A program made the translations under genes and the position numbers. A stretch of 64,000 bases of DNA from Furcasterigmium furcatum. Taxonomy: Eukaryota; Ascomycota; Sordariomycetes; Glomerellales; Plectosphaerellaceae. This document shows positions 1 to 9,862 of the stretch, one piece after another. How positions within the stretch are numbered: position 1 is the stretch's first letter; each line of letters begins with the position of its first letter. The stretch is taken from assembly GCA_001599815.1 (NCBI GenBank), contig BCIA01000006.1, positions 1,366,961 through 1,430,960 on the forward strand. Reading direction: 5' to 3'. The notes beneath the pieces were generated by a model. That model saw only the letters and a program-made list of their open reading frames with translations, was not told where the DNA came from and ran no database searches.

Positions 1-2022
1 GAACTCGAAGGCCGCGATTTCCGCTTTTTCTTCCTCATCGACGGCATCGACGAGTACGACGGCGATGCCGGAACCATCGTCGAACTCGTCTCTTCGCTCT
101 CCCAGAAATCACACGTCAAGTTCCTGCTCTCGAGCCGGCCGATCCCCGTCTGTGTGGAGAACTTCTCCCAGTTTCCTATGTTGCAGCTTCACGAACTCAC
201 GCGGGATGATATCCGCCGGTACGCCGTCGACACTCTGCGCCGACGAAAACCTCGACACCGGATTAACGATGAAGACCTGCAAGATCTCACTGAGATTCTG
301 GTTGAGAAGTCCTTTGGGGTCTTCATCTGGGTCGAGCTCAGCGTCTTGTCCCTCATCCGCGGGCTGGAGAACCGAGACAACATGGAAGAGCTGCAGCGGA
401 GGCTGGAAGAGCTGCCGTCAGATTTGGCGGATCTCTACGCTCACATGTTGAAGAGGATGTCTCCTCTTTACATGCAACAAGCAGCACGGCTGTTCCGCGT
501 AGCCATCGCAGCCATGGTTCCGCAGTCCTCCATCCCCCTCCCAACTCTCCAGGTTTCATTTCTGGACATGGGAGATTTAGACAGCGAGAAATGGGGAAAA
601 GACGACTTGCTAACGGCCACGGAGATTCCCCGCCTGATCACCAAGCGAGAGGAGCTGGAACGGTCAGACTATACCGCCGGCCGAATCCGGAGCAGATGCT
701 GCGGCCTCCTCGAAACGCGCCGAGCCACGTCCACCGAGCAAGAGATGCTCGGCCCGCTAAACTACGAATATCCATGCGTGGACTTCCTCCACAGGACTGT
801 CGTGGAATTTCTCACGGACCCGGAAGTCTGGAAGGACATTACAAAGAAAAGCGGCGCAGACTTCACGCCGGAGAACAACCTCTTTTATTCATGCGTCCGC
901 ATCTGCCTGGCCTTCCCCACCCCCGCCTACAGCCAACTCCGGAAGAGTTTGGTGTGGAATATGGGAGCCGCGGCCATGATGTACGGACAACTCTCCGAAA
1001 GGTGCGAAAAGCCAATTCCTGCGCTGTACTTTCGGCGCTTGGATGCCATTCTGACCGCACACTGGCTGGCGACCAAGGAGCTTCGCTTCCACCTCGTCAA
1101 GGTGAAGATGGAGGGTCACTGGGCCGACAACTTCGGGGAACTACTCGTGATGCCTCTCGAGAAGGGGCAGGCATTATCGACAGCCCTTGATCCGATTGAC
1201 TTTGGATCCATTGCCGTGTCTTCCGGGCTGCGGTCTTTCATCCAAGACGAACTCTCTCTCAGCGGCTCATCTCAAGTATTCAGAGATGCGTCCTCGAAGT
1301 CACGCCACCTTTACCACGCCGTTGATCTATTACTCGGCGAATTTGTCGCCGAGACAGAAGATATCGAGAGCGAGCTAGAGCTACTCGGGATCTGCAAGCT
1401 GCTCCTTGAACACCGATCCGACCCTGATGCCCGGTTTGATGTGGACACCGTTGACGCGAGGGATCTTGACAGCAAGACAGAAAGCCGCTCGGCCTGGATG
1501 CTGGTACTCCACCACGCGGCGAGTAACATCAACAGAGGCAAAGTGTCTCACGACTTTAGCAGCAACGGCCGCACCAAGAGGCACGCGGGGCTTGTCCTGG
1601 CCTTCCTCGCGGCCGGGGCGGATGTGAACGAACGCATCGTGTGGCGCAAGAAGCGGTACCGAGATAATGTGAAGGCCACGATTACCGAGTGGTCCGCCAT
1701 GGCAGTTCTCGACACGTACTACCGTCCGCCAGGCGTGCGTGGGTTGCTGGACGGTGGAGGCCAGGCGGATTCGTTCACCTCGCTGCTTGACCTTGACGAA
1801 GCCCCGAGCAGTGACAGCCCGCTCAAGTCTTTTCACGAGGGCCTCATGAAGCAGATGGCTGATTCTGGCGGTAAAGCTCGAGAGTGGCAGAACGACGTCC
1901 TGGTCAGGGGGCCGCCGGAGGCACCGAATGTCGGCAAGAAGGGGAAGAGCAGCGATGTCGGGGGGCAGGGAAAGCGTCAAAGCATATTCCGGCACAAACT
2001 CGGTCGACTATTCAAGAAGTAA
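1..2022 (+). CDS. NLR-like NACHT protein with ankyrin-like C-terminus (5' part outside window)
   Basis: The frame is open from base 1 to the stop at 2022, so the start lies to the left; 673 residues are visible. Near the visible N-terminus is a Walker B-type block, FFFLIDGIDEYDGD, followed about 25 residues later by LLSSRP. This is the usual layout of the distal half of a NACHT nucleoside-triphosphatase domain in fungal NLR-like (HET-E-type) proteins. The Walker A loop and any N-terminal effector domain are outside the window. Toward the C-terminus two degenerate ankyrin-like stretches appear, KLLLEHRSDPDARFD (about residue 465) and FLAAGADVNERI (about residue 535). The last 25 residues are strongly basic. 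No intron is needed in the visible part. Such proteins act in the cytoplasm as sensors in incompatibility or innate immunity; that role is inferred from the family. Confidence 0.75.
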   Translation, partial: ELEGRDFRFFFLIDGIDEYDGDAGTIVELVSSLSQKSHVKFLLSSRPIPVCVENFSQFPMLQLHELTRDDIRRYAVDTLRRRKPRHRINDEDLQDLTEILVEKSFGVFIWVELSVLSLIRGLENRDNMEELQRRLEELPSDLADLYAHMLKRMSPLYMQQAARLFRVAIAAMVPQSSIPLPTLQVSFLDMGDLDSEKWGKDDLLTATEIPRLITKREELERSDYTAGRIRSRCCGLLETRRATSTEQEMLGPLNYEYPCVDFLHRTVVEFLTDPEVWKDITKKSGADFTPENNLFYSCVRICLAFPTPAYSQLRKSLVWNMGAAAMMYGQLSERCEKPIPALYFRRLDAILTAHWLATKELRFHLVKVKMEGHWADNFGELLVMPLEKGQALSTALDPIDFGSIAVSSGLRSFIQDELSLSGSSQVFRDASSKSRHLYHAVDLLLGEFVAETEDIESELELLGICKLLLEHRSDPDARFDVDTVDARDLDSKTESRSAWMLVLHHAASNINRGKVSHDFSSNGRTKRHAGLVLAFLAAGADVNERIVWRKKRYRDNVKATITEWSAMAVLDTYYRPPGVRGLLDGGGQADSFTSLLDLDEAPSSDSPLKSFHEGLMKQMADSGGKAREWQNDVLVRGPPEAPNVGKKGKSSDVGGQGKRQSIFRHKLGRLFKK

Positions 2023-2648
2023 GCCTTGCTACATCGGAAGATCGTTAAAATTAACAGCATCGATCTCTGTCTTATAGAGGGTCTGTCTAGAATGGCCGTA
2101 AAGCGTAGCTCTTGTGTTGCCTTGGAATATCATTGGGACCATGCCGCTCGCTGCGGCTTTGCTGGCGCTGTGCAGGTCTCTTAGGATGGAATGACGCGAC
2201 GTGCGACATGACTGTGAGAACGAGATCCTCAAGTAAACGAGGAGCCTGGATTGGAGGTGTGGCAGTGACAGGCTTCTGACGAACAGCAGATTCTGCCCAG
2301 AACTGGTCATGCCGGCGAGATATCACCCCGCGGGCGGCGTCGTGCGCCCGCCGAGCGGCCGACTACCAACACAAAGCCTCGCCACAGCCACCGTAGTCGT
2401 CTTGGACGGTGCTGGTCAGGCGCATTTTGGCCATGCACGACGTGCATTAGCGGGCGATCCATTTCGGTGAGTATTTGGCTCCACTGCTCGAAGGCATCTT
2501 AAACTCGGGCGACTGCTGGTGACAGCAATGATCAACCCCTCTTACATATATCAGCATTTCCTGATCAGCTCGGGACACTGCTCATGTCGTGCTCGTTCAT
2601 CAATATCCAATCACAATATCATCGCAAAAAACCCTCCAGTCGCCAACC
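2023..2648. other. Intergenic region
   Basis: This is the spacer between the NLR-like gene and the membrane protein gene on the same strand. Short open frames on both strands have no recognisable domain, and I see no RNA gene or repeat. Confidence 0.5.
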
Positions 2649-4341
2649 ATGTACGGAGGATGGTCCTGCGTCGTCCGCTTCGCCTGCCACCTCCCGTTTG
2701 GATGGGTCGGATTTGCCGGCAGCGGTCTGTATAATTGTATTAAAGGCCTCGATGACACGGGGATCTTTGATGTGATCCCTCATGGTCGAGCGTTCCTCTA
2801 TGGGCTTCAAATGTACTCGACATGGGTAAGCAGCCAAGCCAAGTATCTCGACCTGCGAACGCTTCCTTACGCAACCACAGGGTATCTTCGGCTTCGCGTG
2901 GAACTTTGCCATGTTCCTTGGATGTTTAGCGTGTGTTGGCTACTTGTGCTTGCTCCTTGGCATCGTGGATCTCATGATTGCCATTGCTCTCGCCGTCAGC
3001 GTGGCCAAACAGGCCCAGTTCATGCCGACGACGTACGGCGCTTGTGGGGGGGTGACGGACTGGAGGAATGGGACAGACGGCCGCAACTTCTTCCTCACAG
3101 CCAATTCGACCACGTTTGACAGCTATGGGAAACCCGAGAACCTATGCACAGATCTCGTTCGAGCCTGGGCAATTACCATCGCCATGGTGTAAGTTCCCAA
3201 GCTGCTAGCACACTGGCCAGGAGCAAAGAGAAACAAAAGTCGCTAACAGTAGCATTCCTGCATACAGTATCCTCTACGGAATAACAGGCATCATCAATAT
3301 TGCACTCTGTGCAGGGTTGGTGTGCTACGATCGCCAGCGGCATCCATCCTATCCCAACAATAGGAGGAACACACCACGCGAGTCCACCTTTTCGAGGGTC
3401 CGCACAACGACTGTCACCGTACTTTGGGACTTCTTCACACGCTGGATGTGGAATCCGACCCTCTTCGTCTCGGACATGGCTTTCGCCGCTTCTCGCTTCG
3501 GTGTTCGATACAGCTGCAAGGTTTTCCGGAAATGGAGGGGCCAAAAGCAGGGCTTGGGAGCCCGGTACCAAAAGAGCGAGCGAACAGCCAGGCCTGTCCA
3601 GGAGAAGGACATTGACAGGCCTGTCCCGGAGAAAGACATTGACGCGGACGAAATGCTGAAGCTACTGTCGGATACTCCCGAGGAGTGTCATTTCGTGGAC
3701 CTGGTCAACGCAAGCGATACCTCAAAGATCTTGCGGATGCAGCTTTTCGGGACCGGTGACGCGCCAGACCCGGCGGAACTCGAGGATCTCCGCGAGATTA
3801 CCTGCCAGAAGGGCACCAAATCCAGCTGTGATATATGCGGAATCCAGATATGCGCAGTAAGTCAGACCTGCTGAACGTGGAGAGAGTTTGCCGGTACTAA
3901 CCAACCCGGCAGGAATGCGAAACGAAGCTGAGGGTGGCAACATCTCTCTCGTCCATACACAAGATCAAGTGTCGCCCGCACTGCTCCCGATGCTTCTACA
4001 CGGAGGGCTGTCGTGGGCGGGCTACGCAAGGCAAACGATGGGCGGAACACAGAGGCACGTGCCAGCTCAGCGTCAAGGACTCCGACACCGACATCGAGAT
4101 GCGCACCAGCGCTGGGCAGATGAAGGCAGTGTGCCGGAACTGCGCGTCGCTAACACCGTCCGAGCGCGCCGAGGAAATCGAGATGAAAGACCAAAGGGAG
4201 CTTGAGCAGCTAGCAAGGCAGCCGGCCAGCTGCGCCAAGTGTAATACGACGCTGCCGGCAAAGGGGCCAAGCTGGCGGATCTGCCAGCACTGCCACACGG
4301 AGTGCACCTCACATGTGCATCCGCCTTGGGCTGCGGCATAG
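2649..4341 (+). CDS. Membrane protein with cysteine-rich, probably zinc-binding C-terminus
   Basis: Four exons join in frame (2649-2825, 2881-3188, 3268-3856, 3913-4341; introns of 55, 79 and 56 nt with good GT/AG ends), giving 500 aa. Hydrophobic segments lie around residues 68-103 and 153-181, separated by a loop with NGT and NST glycosylation sequons. The C-terminal half is soluble and rich in paired cysteines: CDICGIQICAEC spans the last splice junction, followed by CRPHCSRC, CRNC, CAKC and CQHCHTEC, which resemble zinc ribbons or B-box/RING-like clusters without matching one firmly. Residues around 280-300 carry a tandem repeat (RPVQEKDID, then RPVPEKDID). A role as a membrane-anchored zinc protein is inferred; I do not recognise the family. 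Confidence 0.7.
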
Positions 4342-4756
4342 TAATCCGGTATTTTCACATTCGGTCACCGAGCCCATCACGATCCAAAGTCTCCCCGTAT
4401 GGGGTGGCGGTGCAGCAGACGTGTCAGGGGAGGGGAAGCCGCAGCCTCACTGGGCAAGAAGCTGGAGTCACGGGGCCGGGCAGCTGGGAGAGAGATGGCC
4501 GCACTTATTTAGAACACACATTACCCTCGGTAATTCTAGTTATAAAATAGACATTGCGACACAACCCCCTCCTAGCCATGAGTGTCCCCATACCTCCCGT
4601 CGGAGCCCAAGTCGTCAAACATGGAACGCCTGGCTTTCTCCATCACTGGCTCGGAGACAGATCTGCTTCGCAAAAATCAACGCATACCTTGGGGCAAATT
4701 TCCTAATCCAAGAGTAAGTGATTGAAACCAGATCTGGAACTTGGGAGATTTAGTTT
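4342..4756. other. Intergenic region between convergent genes
   Basis: This stretch separates the 3' ends of the zinc/membrane protein gene (plus strand) and the small secreted protein gene (minus strand). I see no supported gene or repeat. Confidence 0.5.
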
Positions 4757-4942
4757 TTAGCAGGAGGGCAGACTTACAATAGGGCCATGGCAGACCTCTT
4801 TGCAGTCAGCATTGACTCCATCGCGTTTGGTGCAGTCTTCTTGACATAAACGCTGGAGCTCCTGACAGTCCTTACAGCAGAACTCGGCATAGGCCACCTG
4901 GGCAAGGGCGGTTATTATCGAAAAGACGACGCTGAACTTCAT
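4757..4942 (-). CDS. Small secreted cysteine-rich protein (61 aa)
   Basis: A 61-residue frame starts with a classic signal peptide (MKFSVVFSIITALAQVAYA, cleavage expected before EF). The mature part of about 42 residues has eight cysteines, beginning with FCCKDC and spaced as in disulfide-knotted secreted proteins. A TATAAAG box lies about 95 nt upstream. A possible 44-nt intron near the end (GTAAGT donor within the last codons) would replace the last six residues and lose one cysteine, so I prefer the unspliced form with an even cysteine count. In plant-associated fungi such proteins are often effectors or antimicrobial peptides. That is only an analogy; no family is recognised. Confidence 0.65.
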   Translation of the reverse strand: MKFSVVFSIITALAQVAYAEFCCKDCQELQRLCQEDCTKRDGVNADCKEVCHGPIVSLPSC

Positions 4943-5034
4943 GGTTGTGATGATCAGCGATGGTGAGGTATTGTGGCAGTTGAGATGATTATTTACTAAT
5001 GAGGATAACTTAAAGAATAGAGCTGGGCGAGGCT

Positions 5035-5041
5035 CTTTATA
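5035..5041 (-). promoter_or_regulatory. TATA box of small secreted protein gene
   Basis: TATAAAG reads on the minus strand about 95 nt upstream of the ATG of the 61-aa secreted protein, a normal distance for a fungal TATA element with a short leader. Confidence 0.45.
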
Positions 5042-5350
5042 TCTTCCGAGACTTTTCCTTCTTCCCTACTGTGAAGGCGGCAAACGTGGTGGGTGGACAG
5101 CTGCTTAGAGATAAGGAAGGGGGGTTGCGGTCCATTACAGAATAGGTAGGTCAAGAGCGCATCTTATGCCAAAGTCGGCGACGATCTACGAGCGACCTCA
5201 GATCCTAGCACCTGCTGGGCCAGCTAGACGAAGACGAGGTCTGGCGGCCCCTCTATCAGTATCACCCCCGTGCGGGCGTTTGCTATATGTGGGATCCCGG
5301 GCAGAATTCCTCACGCACAGCGCAGAACTACATGCGTGGGAGTATGAATG

Positions 5351-5662
5351 GGGAGATGTCAACAACAGGGGCGCAAGGTTTTTCTCTTTACGGAAGTACC
5401 TACATAGAACCTGCATAGAATGACCACGGAGAATCGATGGCAGAGGCGCAGACGTTTCTCTTTGTAGAAGGTCCTACACACTGCATAGATACTGCATGTA
5501 ATGACAACGGGAAAATGAACAGCAGGGGCGCAAGAGTTTTCTCTTTACAGAAGAATATATCTTGATTGACACTGCATAGAATGACCGCAGAGACATCAAC
5601 TGCAGGGGCGCACAGTGTTTCTCTTTCCAGAGTATCTAGACACTGCATGGAACAACCGAAGA
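5351..5662. repeat. Degenerate ~77-bp tandem repeat, four units
   Basis: Four imperfect head-to-tail copies are visible. Each holds the sequence CAGGGGCGCA or a near form, then a TTTCTCTTT block, then CTGCATAGAATGACC or a near form. The GGGGCGCA-like anchor occurs at 5368, 5443 (GAGGCGCA), 5525 and 5605, so the period is 75-82 bp. Copies have drifted by substitutions and small indels. No open frame runs through them. Confidence 0.75.
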
Positions 5663-5859
5663 GAAATAAATCTTATAAGAGTAACGCATACGTCTCACTC
5701 TCATGGAATCTCCAGGCCTGAATCAGTCGCCCTTGTATCACCTATCATCAAGGCCCTCTCGTTCATCAATCACCCCAAGCCTCATCCCTCCCTACTCGTT
5801 CCCATTCTTCAACCAACAACCCCCAAACTATCCAAGAACCGTCCAGCCCACAATCAACG

Positions 5860-6264
5860 ATGCGTGCCATTATTGCCGCCGCCAGTCTCTTTCCCGCCCT
5901 TGCACTTGCCGGCCCAAAATTCCACCTTTTATCGGGAACATGTTCCACCGGCACCATCGGTGGAATATGGAGCGAAGAGTTCGGCAAGCCCGAGCACTGG
6001 GATGCTTGCAAGGGCTGTTGGATCCGCGGAGGCATATGGAGTTCGAACTTCGAGATGGCAGATCCTTGCTACGGCTGCGCGGGCAAGCTTCGTTTCATTA
6101 GGAACGGCGCCTGGCTCAACTTCTACCACGAGAACGGCGTACAGGCGGGTGTCTGCAGGCCTTTTCATCAAAACGATGTCTGTATGGCTTGGAACTATTC
6201 TTGTTCCTACACCAAGGATTTCGAATGTGAATTCTGGAACCCTACTTATTATTGCGATGGTTAG
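5860..6264 (+). CDS. Secreted cysteine-rich protein (134 aa)
   Basis: An intronless frame of 134 aa starts with a signal peptide (MRAIIAAASLFPALALA, cleavage expected before GPK). The mature protein has ten cysteines, including two CxxC-like pairs (DACKGC and DPCYGC), and is rich in Trp, Gly and aromatic residues, which points to a compact disulfide-bonded extracellular fold. It lies just downstream of the tandem repeat and is divergent from another small secreted protein. No catalytic motif or known family is recognised; an effector-like or cell-surface role is inference from size, signal peptide and cysteine content. Confidence 0.7.
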   Translation: MRAIIAAASLFPALALAGPKFHLLSGTCSTGTIGGIWSEEFGKPEHWDACKGCWIRGGIWSSNFEMADPCYGCAGKLRFIRNGAWLNFYHENGVQAGVCRPFHQNDVCMAWNYSCSYTKDFECEFWNPTYYCDG

Positions 6265-6548
6265 GGCTTCAAATTATTACGGCCACAGTTATGTTGTCAG
6301 GGCCAGCTGCTTGTCAGGTGCGGGAATAAGGGCTGGGGGAAGGGGGGCCAACGGGGCCCGTGCAGACTGCTGGAGGGCCAAGTTTATCTTGTATCCGAAG
6401 TCATATAGTCTCTTGGGCGGTGGCGGTAGAACGGACAAATACAGGCATGGGGCCGTGGAAGAATCATACCAGAGTGACGGAATTCTTATCTATTACATAG
6501 TAGCAGTCATGCCTGCATCAGATAGAAATCCTTGAACACCCTCCCTGA

Positions 6549-8214
6549 TCAGCTTCGCCTGAACGATTCCGCGCCTGCATCGCGCCAGTGTGCCTGCAAC
6601 GCCTGGATCATCCTGTGCACCGGCCATCCGATTGTCTTGCTGCACGGGGTAAGAAGGCGCACCAACTCCTGCTTTGCAGCAGGCAGACGAATGTTCTTCG
6701 AACCTGCTGCTGTGTTAGTCATCCTTGTCCTCAACATCATAAGATCTGACGCACAGAAAACCATGGGTCCGAATGCGTTGACCATCACAGACTGTGACCC
6801 CGAGGTGAATGTAATACTCGCGATTTCAACAGCCAGCCATTCAAGAAGATCCTCTTTGGACTCCCACTCAATGGGCTCGACCGTCTTGAGCAAGCCAAGA
6901 TCCGAGTCTGCGGCTGCAGTTGTGAGCAAAGACAGCGCGACAAGGAAGTAATGCCGAGACGAAGCTGGTTGGACGTTAGGACCATAATTCGAGCAGCAGA
7001 AGGTTTACTGACCGTGACAGTCCCGCAGCATCCAGACGCGAGAGAAGCTCTCTCCAGGAGAGGGTTCGGTCCTCGCAAAAGGTGCGAAATAGGCCGGAAG
7101 GGCACTCTGCCAGCTGACGAGATAACCAAGCATACGATGCCAATAAGCGGTGTGCAGGGTACCCTTCATGAAACTATTCAGGATGCGCCCCAGGATCAGT
7201 GAAACTGCGTTGAGCCAGGTATGGTCATCGTGAAATTCGGTGAGCAGAAAGGTGTCGAGAAGGTCCATCTTTAGAGGGCGGTTCTCGAACAGGCTGTATG
7301 TGATGTCCTCTCGAAGGAAGTTCCAGAAGCCTGCTGCTAGGAGTGGATGCTCTACGTCCTCCTGTCCCGGGATGTACGATGATGCTAGGGAGAAGGCTCC
7401 CTGAAGGTGTCTGTTGGGGTCGATCTCCTCTGTCTACGGTCAGCATGGGTGCAGGTAGTCCAACCCCGGGGGAGACTCGCCGTCCTGGATTTCATATGTC
7501 CGCAGCAAGCAGGCGGCAGCGAGAGCGATCTCTCTCTCTGCCAGTGAAAATCCCTCGTCAACGTCGAGAGCGATGAGCAGGTGAATGCAGTGACTGTGGA
7601 AAGATCTCGCGCATCTCTCAGCACTGGGAGCCGTGGTTTTGCTAGTTTGCAGCGCCGACAGGGCTATGACAGCACTGAACAGCAAGGGACTATCCAGGGC
7701 CAATCGGGGAACTCGCGTGCCAAACATAACAGTTGCATCGCTCAGGTCGTACCATGGTGCGATGGTCGAAATGTAATGGTGAAAGAACTGGGCAATTGCT
7801 GGTGATTGCAGAGCTCTCCGTGGCTCGTCCGGGGAGGGCAGTATTGCTGAGTCGTCTCGCGAGTGGCCCCCTGCCAGGTTATGTTGCATGAACAATAAGG
7901 GCCTCGCGGACCTGTCGCAGTACGTGCCGGCGGACACGCATCGCGAGCAGACGGGCAGTGCCTCATCGCCTTGGTAGTTCCGTCAGCGCAAGTCTGGCAA
8001 GCCAGGGATGGTTCTGTGTACTTGCATTTCAATTTACGGCGACGGCATGTGTTGCTGGCCAAGTCAGCACCCGGCGTCAAGGTGATGATGAATATGATGC
8101 GTCCTACCAAGCTGCAAGAAATCGTCAGGGTCCGGCCAGTTCAGCATGGGGGGCCGGCTGTCGGGGTCGCAAGAGATGCGCTCACCTACCTCTAGTATTG
8201 AAACTCCGCGGCAT
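6549..8214 (-). CDS. Zn2Cys6 transcription factor with microexon and GC-AG intron
   Basis: Six exons on the minus strand: 8214-8190, 8111-8108 (4 nt, CTTG), 8054-8026, 7969 to about 7481, about 7429-7013, 6913-6549; about 442 aa. The zinc cluster (residues 10-37; first half CNTCRRRKLKC, second half CSRCVSAGTYC) is complete only if the 4-nt exon supplies the first Cys and a GC-AG intron (8025-7970, donor GCAAGT) joins the two halves. The middle region matches fungal-specific transcription factor helices (LRTYEI, later DPNRHLQGAFSLAS), and the C-terminus has the usual KTIGWPVHRMIQAL-type end. The junction between exons 4 and 5 is unresolved: a second GC donor at 7480 keeps the conserved frame, whereas a GT donor at 7476 would need another acceptor. 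It probably regulates nearby metabolism, perhaps the divergent dioxygenase gene. Confidence 0.75.
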
Positions 8215-8826
8215 GAGGATATCTATTGTTGTGCGAAGAGAGGAGCGAGGTTCATCCAATGTTGATGTCGGAAGAAAGTCTCCCTATGGGTGAAATTCTG
8301 CGACAAGAGGCACATGGGCAAATGGTGGAGAGCTTCATTGTTCATGACCCCGCCATGCCCCGGATGACCGGGGTGGCGCCCTGTGGGGTTAGAAATTATG
8401 GAAACCTCCCCGGCCCGGCCCCGAGTTCCGGGCGGCGTCACGGCCAAACCGCCAGACATGAGATTTGGGCCCCCATAATCAGTCGCCGGGATGACTGGGT
8501 GTGTTGGCCTCTTGCCTTGCAAAATTTTGACCCCATCAACACCATTGCATGCCATCTTGATTCACTGGGACTTCGGGCTGCGCGTCGTTGTGGAGGTCAG
8601 GGTGACCCCTCCTCGTCCAAGAGCGATTCTCCAAAGTAGCCCATACCAAATGGGGCATCGAATCCCGAGCTCGGGTTTGAGAGGTGGCAACCAACTTGGT
8701 GATGCCCTCGCCGGAAAGGTATAAGACAACGCAATTTCCCTCGCGGAGGAACATTACCAGTTCGATCAACTCTATTCACTACTTCATTTGTGATATTTCT
8801 TCACGATTCTTCGCTGCCTTGACACC
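8215..8826. other. Shared promoter region, Zn2Cys6 factor / dioxygenase
   Basis: These 612 bp separate the divergently transcribed regulator and phytanoyl-CoA dioxygenase genes. A TATAAG element lies 107 nt before the dioxygenase start. Open frames inside are short and carry no domain. Confidence 0.5.
8720..8725 (+). promoter_or_regulatory. TATA-like box of dioxygenase gene
   Basis: TATAAG occurs about 107 nt upstream of the ATG of the phytanoyl-CoA dioxygenase family gene, suggesting a leader of roughly 75 nt. Confidence 0.35.
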
Positions 8827-9862
8827 ATGCTCGCCTCTCGCCGGCTGCTTCGGCTTCCTTCCATGGTCCGCCGCACATTCGCAACTAACACGGGCCCCTT
8901 CCATCTACCACATGTTGTCAAGCCCTCCAAAAGCGAACTGGGCCGCCAGAAGCTCGAGGCACGAAACCTGGAGACGGCCGTTCGTCATCTCCATCGCGAT
9001 GGCTTGGTGGTCATTGAAGATGTTGTTTCCTGCAACGACATCGACCATCTGAACCACAAAATGGTCCAAGACGCCCGCACTCTCCAGGCACGAGGCGAAG
9101 ACGGCCCCTTCAACTACAACGTGGGCAACATCCAGCAAGACGCCCCTCCCGTCGCCGAATACTTCTCCCCGTCTATTTTCGCCAGTACGTCACCCCTCTC
9201 AGCCTTGCTGCCACCATGCTCATACTCTCTTCTCCATAGATCCTGTCGCGACCCAAATCACCTCGCATGTCCTCGGCCCCCGCCCGAAATGGACCTTCTG
9301 CTCCGCCAATGCCGCGATGCCGCCTCTCCCCGGCGCCTGCCCGCAACGCCAGCCCGTGCACTCGGACGCAGACTTCGCGCACCCTTCTCATCCGTTCGCG
9401 CTTGTCGTGAACGTCCCTCTCATCGACTTCACTCCCGCCAATGGCTCCACGGAGCTCTGGCTTGGGACGCACGGGAACGGCATCGAAGCGCAGGAAGGCA
9501 CCCACGGCCAGCGCGCGAGTGGGAGGATCCGACCCGAGATGCTCGAGAAGCAGGCCGAGGTCCGCGGGCCGTGCCAGCCGAGCGTGAAGAAGGGGAGCAT
9601 CGTGATACGTGACCTGAGGCTTTGGCACGCGGGGATGCCAAACACAACGGACGAGGTGAGGATCATGCTTGCCATGATCCACTTTGCGCCGTGGTACCGG
9701 AACCGGATGAGGTTGGAGTTTGGGGAGGATGTGCGGCCGTTGCTGGAGGGGACGGACCTTGGGCTTGAGGTGCCTGTGGACTGGGTGGGCAGGGAGGAGG
9801 TGCTGGGACGTTACTTGAACAGGGGCTTCGGGAATGCTTATGATTTTGATCAGGAGGCATAG
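8827..9862 (+). CDS. Phytanoyl-CoA dioxygenase (PhyH) family protein, mitochondrial-type leader
   Basis: Two exons (8827-9184 and 9240-9862; 55-nt intron) encode 326 aa. The N-terminus is rich in Arg and lacks acidic residues (MLASRRLLRLPSMVRRTFAT), as in mitochondrial presequences. The iron-binding triad of Fe(II)/2-oxoglutarate oxygenases is present: HSD (His160, Asp162) and distal His249 in LWHAGMPN, followed 12 residues later by an Arg expected to bind 2-oxoglutarate. The protein should be an active hydroxylase, but substrates vary widely in this family (phytanoyl-CoA, secondary-metabolite intermediates, toxins) and nothing here fixes the substrate. The adjacent divergent Zn2Cys6 gene suggests a two-gene regulated unit. 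Confidence 0.85.

Larger units (their letters stand above)
4943..5859. other. Divergent promoter region between two secreted-protein genes
   Basis: The two small secreted protein genes are transcribed away from each other from this 0.9-kb region. It contains the minus-strand TATA box and, nearer the plus-strand gene, the degenerate tandem repeat listed separately. Short open frames here look accidental. Confidence 0.5.

Noticed and set aside
4719..4762. A 44-nt intron at the 3' end of the 61-aa secreted protein gene
   Set aside because: It has a good donor, but the intron is very short and its removal would delete the eighth cysteine; the unspliced form is simpler.
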